From assembly GCA_946478525.1 (NCBI GenBank), contig CAMLCH010000008.1, forward strand, positions 1 to 64,000: DNA of 64,000 nt, read 5' to 3'. Under the pieces are notes generated by a model that worked only from the letters and a program-made list of their open reading frames with translations, was not told the origin of the DNA and did no database searches. The stretch's first letter is position 1; the number at the start of each line of letters is the position of its first letter. Source of the DNA: Snodgrassella alvi_G. Lineage in GTDB: Bacteria; Pseudomonadota; Gammaproteobacteria; Burkholderiales; Neisseriaceae. Both the position numbers and the translations under genes were made by a program. Positions 26,449 through 34,098 of the stretch are shown piece after piece.

Positions 26449-26994
26449 ATGATAAATAAAAATAACATACGATTATCAGAGACAGATCCTAAATTATTTA
26501 GTGTTGAAGATACCAATACGGGATTATTAATTTTCTATATTGGAGAAGGTAAGGAATTATTTACAGGAGAATTATATGAAGAATTTAATGGTCAAATAGT
26601 ATCTGAATATGAAGTTAAGAATGGGAGAAAAGAAGGAATTCAAAAAGATTATTTTCAAAGTGGGGAATTGGAAGAAATTAGTGAATGGAGGGGTAATTTA
26701 AAATATGGGATAAGTAAAGTTTATGAAGAACAGGGGAGATTAGAATCTGTAAGTACTGTATGGAATAATGATTACATAAAAATAATAGAGGTTTTAGAGA
26801 AAAAAGTATTTGAAAAGAAAATTATTAAAAAAGAAAATCTCCCTAAAAAAATTATTTTTTTACTAAGCTTATCAGATCAGGAATTACTTGATTACTCTTT
26901 TAATGAAAAAAACGAATTTTATTCTGAACAAGATAATAATAACTTCAATGGTTGGGGAGTTGTTGATAATAAATACACTATCAGAGATATTTGA
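26449..26994 (+). CDS. YwqK-like MORN-repeat immunity protein
   Basis: A 181-residue protein with MORN-type variant repeats as in YwqK antitoxins: GELYEEFNGQIVSEYEVKNG, KEGIQKDYFQSGELEEISEW and YGISKVYEEQGRLESVSTVW. YwqK-family proteins neutralise YwqJ-type toxins, and this gene starts six bases after the stop of the YwqJ-like module, so it is the expected immunity gene. The last 60 residues (from EKKVFEKKI) are lysine-rich and not repeat-like. The gene is very AT-rich and lacks a good ribosome binding site, as expected for translation coupled to the toxin. It appears intact. Confidence 0.65.
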   Translation: MINKNNIRLSETDPKLFSVEDTNTGLLIFYIGEGKELFTGELYEEFNGQIVSEYEVKNGRKEGIQKDYFQSGELEEISEWRGNLKYGISKVYEEQGRLESVSTVWNNDYIKIIEVLEKKVFEKKIIKKENLPKKIIFLLSLSDQELLDYSFNEKNEFYSEQDNNNFNGWGVVDNKYTIRDI

Positions 26995-27005
26995 ATGAAT
27001 TTTAA

Positions 27006-27345
27006 ATGAAAAATATAGAAGAATTATACACTAAAGGTAATTCCCATACAGGGGAAACTATATATTATCTAGATAAAGAATTAGTTCAGCCTTATAAAGG
27101 CATAGTAATTGATGAAGACCAAAAAAATATTAATTGGGAGTTTGAAGTTGTAGATGGGAAACAGAATGGAATAGAGAAAGTTTATTATTCTAATGGAAAT
27201 TTAGAACAAATATCCGAATATAAAAGTAATTTACAATTTGGAGTATCAAAAGAATATGATGATTTAGCAGAATAGCAGGGGGAAAGTATCTGAGGTTATA
27301 AATTTAAAAGAACTTGATACAAAAAAGTTTTCAAAGAGCGGGAGA
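27006..27345 (+). pseudogene. Second YwqK-like immunity gene, truncated
   Basis: The frame from ATG 27006 encodes 89 residues with YwqK-like repeats (EFEVVDGKQNGIEKVYYSNG and ISEYKSNLQFGVSKEYDD) and then stops at TAG (27273). A different frame downstream continues with KVSEVINLKELDTKKFSK and stops at about 27345. This resembles the continuation of a protein of this kind, so a frameshift and stop have broken the gene. It is a paralogue of the intact gene just upstream, read in the same direction with 11 bases between them. Tandem immunity genes of this kind are typical of sites where toxin tips are exchanged. Confidence 0.55.
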
Positions 27346-27461
27346 AGCTAAAGTATATTTTTTTGACGTATCTGAATAGATGGGAAATTAGATTAAAAGT
27401 ACTTCTATTGTTTCAATAGAATATAAAAAATCGACTAAATTTAGGCAACTTAACAGCTAAG

Positions 27462-27746
27462 GATGAATATGATGATAATAAAACACAAGAATTCCCAGAT
27501 GGATTCATATACTTTTCGAATTTTATATAATATTTAAAAGATGACGCACGATATTCAAAAGACGATATTTACAATTTTAAGTTAATTCTAGAAATATTAT
27601 GGAATAACGGAATACCTGCAATAGCAAGTTGTGATTTTGAAGAAAAATTACTAAAGAAATATCAATTCATTTTAATTGCTAAAATATATTTTTATCCGTC
27701 TTTCTCTGCCCATCTGATGGGTACATCATCCATAAAAAAGGTTTAA
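27462..27746 (+). pseudogene. Decayed immunity-like gene
   Basis: One frame reads DEYDDNKTQEFPDGFIYFSN, a TAA at 27528, and then YSKDDIYNFKLILEILWNNG followed by IPAIASCDFEEKL. The pattern of a G-F-x-Y-F start, a helical LILEILWNNG segment and CDFEE resembles small immunity proteins of polymorphic toxin systems. I cannot name the family with certainty. There is no start codon or ribosome binding site, and the internal stop shows decay. It probably belonged to another toxin/immunity cassette in this exchange site. Confidence 0.4.
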
Positions 27747-27918
27747 ACCAAGTCATTCTTTCAGCTTTAAAGAGCGGATGTACAAAAATCTGAGCATCTA
27801 AAGCCGGTAAAGTAATTTCTTTCCTGTATGCCTAATATACTGTTATTATTTCTTTATCAAAAATCTTTTATTTCTTTTTCTTTCATAGAATATCTATATA
27901 AATAAAATCCAATTTATA

Positions 27919-28818
27919 CTAAGGCAACAGACCGCTTAATTCTCCCAGAAACCAATTGACTCTGGGGTCAGGTGTAGGTCGGGTTACCGCAAAATAATTA
28001 ACGATAAAGGTGGCCTGCTGCGCCAATAATGGCACCAGTTCGCCAGTGCGCACATAAGATTCTGCAACTTCTTCGGATAAAAAACCAATATGACTGCCAG
28101 CAAGAATAAACAGCAACGCAGCTTGCTGTTTATGTGCTACCGCTGTGGTATTTCCGCTCAGCAAACCATTTCCTTGCTGCTGACGCGCGTAAGTACGTTT
28201 TACCCACTGATAGTCTTCTACCAATAAATTCATTGTCAGATCTTTGACTTTAGCAGCCGGATGCATAGCCTGACAGTAGATGTACTCACGCTCTTCAAAT
28301 ACCAACTGATATTGCAGATTTTTAAGCAGACTATAATAATAACCAATACCGAAATCCATCTGATTATTAGCGATGGCGATTTCAATATCCTGTGGGGCAC
28401 AAATATCTATTGATAATCGTAATTCAGGATAATGTTGATAGGCACTGGCAATAACTTTATTGAGAATACGTTGAAAATCAGATGGTAATTTTTCAACCAG
28501 CCCGATACGCAATGTACCCGATAAAACTGAACGATGCCATTTAATATTTTGTACTTCACGATGAAATTCAGAAGTAGCCTGTAATAATAAAGTGCAAGCT
28601 TCATATAACTGATGTCCGGCCTTAGTCAGGGCAAAACCAGAACGACCACGTCGACAAAGAATCACACCAAGACTTTCTTCAAGATGAGCCAGATGGGTAC
28701 TAATGGCGGATTGCGACATATTCAAGCGCTTTTGTGCTGCCGTAACACCCTGACATTCCACAATAGCCACAAAAGCCTGTAAAGCTTTTAAATCATGCTT
28801 AATCAAGGTGTGTAACAT
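27919..28818 (-). CDS. LysR-family transcriptional regulator
   Basis: A 299-residue LysR-type regulator. The N-terminal winged helix-turn-helix (residues 8-67) reads LKALQAFVAIVECQGVTAAQ and then MSQSAISTHLAHLEESLGV. The remainder is the two-lobed periplasmic-binding-like effector domain (LRIGLVEKLPSDF to the end). Ligand and targets are unknown. The gene lies 20 bases downstream of cyaY in the same direction, so the two may share a transcript. It faces the decayed toxin region, with no obvious divergently transcribed target. Confidence 0.9.
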   Translation of the reverse strand: MLHTLIKHDLKALQAFVAIVECQGVTAAQKRLNMSQSAISTHLAHLEESLGVILCRRGRSGFALTKAGHQLYEACTLLLQATSEFHREVQNIKWHRSVLSGTLRIGLVEKLPSDFQRILNKVIASAYQHYPELRLSIDICAPQDIEIAIANNQMDFGIGYYYSLLKNLQYQLVFEEREYIYCQAMHPAAKVKDLTMNLLVEDYQWVKRTYARQQQGNGLLSGNTTAVAHKQQAALLFILAGSHIGFLSEEVAESYVRTGELVPLLAQQATFIVNYFAVTRPTPDPRVNWFLGELSGLLP

Positions 28819-28838
28819 AATATTCTCATTATTTAGAG

Positions 28839-29177
28839 TTAATTAAAAACAGGTATTAAGACATCATCACCACTGGCTAATGATAATACTTGACTTAATA
28901 CCACAAAAAATTCACTGTTATCTCGAGCAGAACGCCATTGCCCTTCTGTTTGAGCAAAATGATAACCACCGCTTTTAGCCGCAATCCATAATTCCTGCGT
29001 GGCGGTATGACGGTTAACTACAATTTGCTCATTATCCTCAGACTCAATATTCAACACATTACCGTTTATCTCACAGTCCAATGACCAGCCATGTGTATCA
29101 ATTGTTTCTTCTATATAAGCAAACAAATCATCACTGTACTGTAAAAATTCACTTTCAGTCATTTTGATTACCGCCAT
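28839..29177 (-). CDS. cyaY: Frataxin homologue CyaY
   Basis: CyaY, the bacterial frataxin, binds iron and modulates iron-sulfur cluster assembly on IscS. The acidic first helix (ESEFLQYSDDLFAYIEETID) and the sheet motifs NVLNIESEDNEQIVVNRH, ELWIAAKSGGYHF and EGQW are all present. The open frame gives 112 residues. Relatives start at MTESEF, which here is the internal ATG at 29162 (107 residues), so the true start may be there; neither site has a strong Shine-Dalgarno sequence. It is divergent from lptM-lysA, an arrangement conserved in many Proteobacteria. Confidence 0.92.
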   Translation of the reverse strand: MAVIKMTESEFLQYSDDLFAYIEETIDTHGWSLDCEINGNVLNIESEDNEQIVVNRHTATQELWIAAKSGGYHFAQTEGQWRSARDNSEFFVVLSQVLSLASGDDVLIPVFN

Positions 29178-29307
29178 CTATACACTTTATTACAATTAAA
29201 GTCTAATCTTGCCATATAATAGGAACAAAGCCCAGTGATTATCGGTAACGCCATATACTGACACTGATTTCCACTATAACCAGCATTTAATACTGTGAGC
29301 TTAATTA

Positions 29308-29478
29308 ATGTCTCGTCTTTTATTTTTATGCCTGATCACAACTGGTCTGCTATCTGCCTGCGGATATAAAGGAGATTTATATCTTCCTAAGGAAAAAGGT
29401 AAAAGCAAATTCGGTACGGTACAAACCGGCCTTTCCATAGAACCTATTGATCAGAAAAAACTCCCCAAAAATGACTGA
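29308..29478 (+). CDS. lptM: Small LptM-type lipoprotein
   Basis: A 56-residue predicted lipoprotein: signal peptide MSRLLFLCLITTGLLSAC with lipobox LSAC (Cys18), then the conserved short motif CGYKGDLYLP and a basic tail. This is the LptM (YifL) family, which helps mature the LptD translocon for lipopolysaccharide assembly in the outer membrane. It lies between cyaY and lysA, its typical place, and its last eight bases overlap the lysA start (ATGACTGA), so translation of the two is coupled. Confidence 0.85.
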   Translation: MSRLLFLCLITTGLLSACGYKGDLYLPKEKGKSKFGTVQTGLSIEPIDQKKLPKND

Positions 29479-30697
29479 TTCCCTGAAATGTGAACAAGTA
29501 CCATACTCTACTCTAGCCGCACAATATGGTACTCCATTGTATGTTTATAGCCAGCAAGCCATCACGGCTGCCTTTGTGCAATACCAACAAAACTTTGCCT
29601 CATTAAATCCACTGATCTGCTATGCTGTCAAAGCTAATGGTAATTTATCCATACTACGCCACTTTGCCAGTTTGGGCAGTGGTTTCGACATCGTTTCCGG
29701 TGGCGAATTACAGCGTGTTTTGCTGGCGGGTGGTGATGCAGAAAAAATACTATTTTCTGGTGTAGGTAAGAGTAAGGCTGAAATTGAACTGGCCTTAACA
29801 CACAATATCCTTTGTTTTAATGTAGAGTCTATCCCTGAACTGGAACGTATCAATACTGTTGCCGGAGAGCTCGGAAAAAAAGCACCGATATCTTTGCGGA
29901 TAAATCCAAATGTTGATGCTAAAACTCACCCCTATATTTCTACTGGGCTGAAAGCCAATAAATTTGGTATTGCTTACAACGATGCCCTAACAGCTTATCA
30001 ACTGGCTGCAAGCTTACCCAATCTAAATGTTATTGGTATAGATTGCCACATAGGTTCGCAATTAACTGACCTGTCACCTTTAGTTGAAGCACTTGAACGC
30101 TTGTTAGTCTTAATTGATCAGCTATCTACACAAGGCATTCAATTGCAGCATATCGATTTAGGCGGTGGGATTGGTATTGTCTATCAGCATGAAGATGTAC
30201 CAGATTTAAAAGCATATGCTACAGCTGTAGAAAACCTTTTATCCGGTCGTAATTTAAAACTCATGCTTGAACCTGGACGCAGTTTGATTGGCAACGCCGG
30301 CAATTTGCTGACTACGGTTGAATATATTAAACAAGGTGAAGAAAAGAATTTTGTTATCGTCGATGCAGCCATGAATGATCTGATACGTCCAGCACTTTAT
30401 CAGGGCTATCACACCATTATTAATACTAATACGACTAGAACAAAAGAATTTGTTGCTGATATCGTAGGACCAATCTGTGAAAGTAGCGATTTTCTGGCCA
30501 AAGATCGATCTATTGCGGCTCAGGCAGGTGATATATTGTTAGTGCAAAGTGCCGGTGCATATGCTTCAAGTATGGCCAGTAACTATAATACTCGTTGTCG
30601 TGCCGCCGAAGTGTTAGTAAATGGTGGCGAACATCACTTGATACGTCAGCGTGAAAGTATTGCTGATCTACTGGCTACAGAAAAAGCCTGCTTATAA
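29471..30697 (+). CDS. lysA: Diaminopimelate decarboxylase
   Basis: A 408-residue fold-type III PLP enzyme converting meso-diaminopimelate to lysine. The PLP-binding lysine is Lys54 in CYAVKANGN. HIGSQL, HIDLGGGIGI, LEPGRSLIGNAG and the CESSDFLAKDR element that supplies the active-site cysteine across the dimer are all visible. The start is placed at the ATG at 29471, which overlaps the lptM stop by eight bases; an upstream in-frame ATG would extend further into lptM and is less likely. Length is normal. Operon with lptM. Confidence 0.95.
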   Translation: MTDSLKCEQVPYSTLAAQYGTPLYVYSQQAITAAFVQYQQNFASLNPLICYAVKANGNLSILRHFASLGSGFDIVSGGELQRVLLAGGDAEKILFSGVGKSKAEIELALTHNILCFNVESIPELERINTVAGELGKKAPISLRINPNVDAKTHPYISTGLKANKFGIAYNDALTAYQLAASLPNLNVIGIDCHIGSQLTDLSPLVEALERLLVLIDQLSTQGIQLQHIDLGGGIGIVYQHEDVPDLKAYATAVENLLSGRNLKLMLEPGRSLIGNAGNLLTTVEYIKQGEEKNFVIVDAAMNDLIRPALYQGYHTIINTNTTRTKEFVADIVGPICESSDFLAKDRSIAAQAGDILLVQSAGAYASSMASNYNTRCRAAEVLVNGGEHHLIRQRESIADLLATEKACL

Positions 30698-30877
30698 ACA
30701 AGCGAAATTAGTAACCATATTCAGTCACAAGTGTAGCGTTCCGGTCAAAATTGTTGTATGAATGCTATGCTTTTGGTTTATTCATTAATCTGTGTTTAAA
30801 ACATCTGTTAGTTACAATTGCCTTAAATCTTGGCGTTATCAGTATCATAAACTGGTTCACGGTATTCTCTACTCTAA

Positions 30878-30913
30878 AAACTAAGCTGATACTATAAACT
30901 AAGCTGATACTAT
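30878..30913. repeat. Tandem 18-base direct repeat
   Basis: Two perfect adjacent copies of AAACTAAGCTGATACTAT lie 75 bases upstream of the aminotransferase ATG. It may be a simple slippage duplication or a pair of operator sites. Nothing else of note occurs in this 290-base gap after lysA. Confidence 0.8.
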
Positions 30914-30987
30914 CCGTTAAAAAAGATATACTAGCAGATAAACTTAATTCTAGAATTAGCTGATCATCATTTAAGAAAGTTAGATTT

Positions 30988-32172
30988 ATGCTCTGGAAAT
31001 TTTCTCACCGTGCGCAAAGTTTGAAAAGCTCAACTATCAGAGAAATACTTAAAGTCACAGAACAAGCTGATGTTATTTCATTTGCAGGTGGTCTGCCATC
31101 ACCGGATGCATTTCCATTAACAGAAATCAGGGCTGCTGCTAATGCCGTGCTGGAAAGCAATGATATCTACGGTGCATTACAATATGGACCAAGTGAAGGT
31201 TATAAACCGCTACGTCAATGGATTGCTAATTACCTATCACAACGTGACAATGTAACAGTCAGTGTTGATGAAATTCTGATTGTGACCGGTTCACAACAAG
31301 CACTGGACTTAATCGGCAAAACATTACTCGATAGTAACGATAAAGTACTGGTAGAAACGCCAACCTTTATTGGTGCATTGCAATCCTTTAATCAATACAA
31401 TCCGCAATATGTAGCTGTTGCCAGTGATGAAGATGGCTTAATTCCTGACTCTATTGATGATGAAGTTGCACGCACAGCAAAATTTTTATACAGCATTCCT
31501 AATTTTCAAAACCCTACTGGACGACGATTATCTTTATCAAGGCGACAGGCTTTGGCTGCCAAGGCAAAACAGAATAATCTAGTGCTAATTGAAGATGATC
31601 CTTACGGCGATCTGGATTATCAGGGACAGCGCCTGCCCGCTTTATATACATTAGCACCAGAAAACACCGTGTATTTAGGTTCTTTTTCCAAGATTTTAGC
31701 TCCCGGTTTACGTTTAGGTTATATAGTTGCAAACAGACAATTTATCAGTAAGCTGCTGCCGCTAAAACAAGCCTCTGATTTACATACTCCGAGCCTGACT
31801 CAATACATTGCATATCAGATTGTTAGTAAAAATAATTTCCTCAGTGACCATATCCCCAAAATCCGACAAATTTACGGTAGCCGTTGTCAGTTTATGTTGC
31901 AGTCATTGGCCAAATATATGCCACAGGAAGTTAGCTGGAATCAACCAGAAGGTGGTATGTTTATTTGGGTTGAATTACCGGAATACATCAATGCGACCGA
32001 ATTATTGAAAGAGGCTATTAGTCAGAAAGTAGCATTTGCACCCGGCGAAACTTTCTATGTCCACAGTGAAAAAAATAACTGTTTAAGACTGGCTTTCGTT
32101 ACTGTTCCGGAAGAAAAAATTGATACTGGAATAAAGATACTGGCAGATATAATTAAACATCACATTCATTAG
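30988..32172 (+). CDS. PLP-dependent aminotransferase (2-aminoadipate/KAT II type)
   Basis: A 394-residue class I/II aminotransferase. The substrate arginine region and PLP pocket appear as ISFAGGLPSPDAFP, YGPSEGYKPLRQWIA, VTGSQQALDLIGK, SIPNFQNPTGRRLS and EDDPYGDLDY. The Schiff-base lysine is Lys235 in GSFSKILAPGLRLGY. This arrangement matches the LysN/2-aminoadipate transaminase group, broad-specificity enzymes acting on aromatic or branched-chain amino acids and 2-aminoadipate. The start has AGAAAG upstream. It converges on rpsJ. Specific substrate unknown. Confidence 0.85.
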   Translation: MLWKFSHRAQSLKSSTIREILKVTEQADVISFAGGLPSPDAFPLTEIRAAANAVLESNDIYGALQYGPSEGYKPLRQWIANYLSQRDNVTVSVDEILIVTGSQQALDLIGKTLLDSNDKVLVETPTFIGALQSFNQYNPQYVAVASDEDGLIPDSIDDEVARTAKFLYSIPNFQNPTGRRLSLSRRQALAAKAKQNNLVLIEDDPYGDLDYQGQRLPALYTLAPENTVYLGSFSKILAPGLRLGYIVANRQFISKLLPLKQASDLHTPSLTQYIAYQIVSKNNFLSDHIPKIRQIYGSRCQFMLQSLAKYMPQEVSWNQPEGGMFIWVELPEYINATELLKEAISQKVAFAPGETFYVHSEKNNCLRLAFVTVPEEKIDTGIKILADIIKHHIH

Positions 32173-32446
32173 CAATAAACGGTGACGATTTAATTCACAT
32201 TAGCTTATCTCCATTGCCAATTGTGACCAATATCGATCGGTATTGGTCTTTTTAATACTCTGAATCTGAAATAATAAGGCAATTAAGACGAACCTTAGCC
32301 GCTATTAACCAGCTTTTGAGATCTAGAAAATCCAAAAATTCAACATTTAAAAATCCGATATTTTTACATAACGATATTACTTAGAATTTGCTTATTGATT
32401 TGACACTTTGATTTACCTGTATAGCTATTATGGATCAGATAAAAAT
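32173..32446. other. Intergenic region between aminotransferase and rpsJ
   Basis: About 270 AT-rich bases between convergent genes, ending in the rpsJ terminator. No further gene or RNA is seen. In particular rplC and the rest of the S10 operon are absent here. Confidence 0.5.
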
Positions 32447-32482
32447 AAAAAAATGGACTGGTTAATATCCAGTCCATTTTTA
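32447..32482 (-). terminator. Terminator after rpsJ
   Basis: A 13-base-pair perfect stem (32449-32461 with 32469-32481, loop of 7) is flanked by A and T runs just past the rpsJ stop. It ends the str-tuf-rpsJ transcript. Confidence 0.88.
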
Positions 32483-32495
32483 GTGATTCAATACA

Positions 32496-32807
32496 TTATT
32501 GAACTTTAATTTCTACATCCACACCAGCAGGCAAGTCCAATTTCATCAATGCATCAGTGGTTTTATCAGTCCAATCGATAATGTCCATCAGACGCAGATG
32601 TGTGCGGATTTCCAACTGTTCACGTGAAGTTTTATTCACGTGTGGAGAGCGCAGCAAATTGAAACGTTCGATTTTGGTTGGCAGAGGAATCGGGCCTTTA
32701 ACCACAGCGCCAGTACGTTTGGCAGTATCCACGATTTCCTGTGCAGAACGATCAATCAGGGCGTAGTCATAAGCTTTCAGACGAATACGGATTTTCTGGT
32801 TTTTCAT
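32496..32807 (-). CDS. rpsJ: 30S ribosomal protein S10
   Basis: A 103-residue S10 (NusE), a head protein of the small subunit and a partner of NusB/NusG in antitermination. The sequence from KIRIRLKAYDYALIDRSAQE to PAGVDVEIKVQ is canonical and of normal length. It is the last gene of this co-directional run, 18 bases after tuf, and is closed by a strong terminator. In many bacteria it begins the S10 operon, so here it seems detached from rplC and the following genes. Confidence 0.98.
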   Translation of the reverse strand: MKNQKIRIRLKAYDYALIDRSAQEIVDTAKRTGAVVKGPIPLPTKIERFNLLRSPHVNKTSREQLEIRTHLRLMDIIDWTDKTTDALMKLDLPAGVDVEIKVQ

Positions 32808-32825
32808 ATCTATATTCTTTCTGAA

Positions 32826-34016
32826 TTATGCAACAACTTTAGCAACCACACCGGCACCAACTGTACGGCCACCTTCTCGTATCGCAAAGCGTAAACCTTC
32901 TTCCATCGCGATCGGATGAATCAGTTCAACATCTATGGTCACGTTCTCACCTGGCATTACCATTTCAACTCCTGCTGCCAAGCTCACCGCACCTGTTACG
33001 TCTGTGGTACGGAAATAAAATTGTGGACGGTAGTTCGCAAAGAACGGAGTATGACGACCACCTTCTTCTTTGCTCAACACATATACTTCTGCTGAGAATT
33101 TTGTATGCGGAGTAATGCTACCTGGTTTAGCCAATACTTGACCACGCTCTACTTCTTCGCGTTTAGTACCACGCAACAATACACCTACGTTGTCACCTGC
33201 CTGACCCTGATCCAGCAATTTGCGGAACATTTCCACACCAGTACATGTGGTTTTCTGGGTGTCTTTCAGACCAACGATTTCAATTTCATCACCTACATTG
33301 ATTACACCGCGTTCTACACGACCAGTAACCACGGTACCACGACCTGAAATTGAGAATACGTCTTCAATTGGCAACAAGAATGGTTTGTCTACTGCACGTT
33401 CCGGGGTAGGAATGTAGCTGTCCAATGCATCTGCCAAAGCCAGAATAGAAGCTTCACCGATGTCTGACTGGTCACCTTCCAGTGCTTTCAGCGCAGAACC
33501 TTTAATCAATGGAACATCATCGCCTGGGAATTCATAGCTAGACAGCAAATCACGGATTTCCATTTCTACTAGTTCTAGCAACTCTTCATCATCAACCATG
33601 TCACATTTGTTCATGTAAACGATGATGTAAGGTACGCCTACCTGACGAGCCAACAGAATATGCTCACGAGTTTGTGGCATTGGACCATCAGCTGCTGATA
33701 CTACCAGAATCGCGCCGTCCATCTGGGCAGCACCGGTAATCATGTTTTTTACGTAGTCCGCGTGTCCCGGGCAGTCAACGTGTGCATAGTGACGTTCTGC
33801 GGTTTCGTATTCTACGTGTGAAGTATTAATGGTAATACCACGGGCTTTTTCTTCCGGGGCATTGTCAATCTGATCATAAGCTTTAGCTGCACCACCAAAT
33901 TTCTTGGATAAAATGGTACAGATTGCAGCGGTCAATGTGGTTTTACCATGGTCAACGTGACCAATGGTGCCAACGTTTACGTGCGGTTTGCTCCGCTCGA
34001 ATTTTTCTTTAGCCAT
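32826..34016 (-). CDS. tuf: Elongation factor Tu, copy 1
   Basis: A 396-residue EF-Tu, which brings aminoacyl-tRNA to the ribosome as a GTP complex. GHVDHGKTTL, DCPGHADY and NKCDMVDD are the GTPase motifs. It is preceded by AAGGAAA and lies in the str operon after fusA. Its coding sequence appears identical base for base to the second copy at 49557-50747; identity ends within a few bases of the start and stop codons, as expected from gene conversion. Confidence 0.98.
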   Translation of the reverse strand: MAKEKFERSKPHVNVGTIGHVDHGKTTLTAAICTILSKKFGGAAKAYDQIDNAPEEKARGITINTSHVEYETAERHYAHVDCPGHADYVKNMITGAAQMDGAILVVSAADGPMPQTREHILLARQVGVPYIIVYMNKCDMVDDEELLELVEMEIRDLLSSYEFPGDDVPLIKGSALKALEGDQSDIGEASILALADALDSYIPTPERAVDKPFLLPIEDVFSISGRGTVVTGRVERGVINVGDEIEIVGLKDTQKTTCTGVEMFRKLLDQGQAGDNVGVLLRGTKREEVERGQVLAKPGSITPHTKFSAEVYVLSKEEGGRHTPFFANYRPQFYFRTTDVTGAVSLAAGVEMVMPGENVTIDVELIHPIAMEEGLRFAIREGGRTVGAGVVAKVVA

Positions 34017-34056
34017 GAGCTAAGTTTCCTTGAATAAAGATCGATTAAAGAACGAT

Positions 34057-34088
34057 GATAACCTAAAAGCTTGTGCTTTTAGGTTATC
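34057..34088 (-). promoter_or_regulatory. Strong intercistronic hairpin between fusA and tuf
   Basis: A perfect 14-base-pair stem (34057-34070 with 34075-34088) with a TTGT loop fills most of the gap between fusA and tuf. No T-run follows it on the minus strand, so it is unlikely to be a full terminator. It may mark RNA processing or tune the relative expression of the two factors. Confidence 0.6.
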
Positions 34089-34098
34089 TATAAACACT

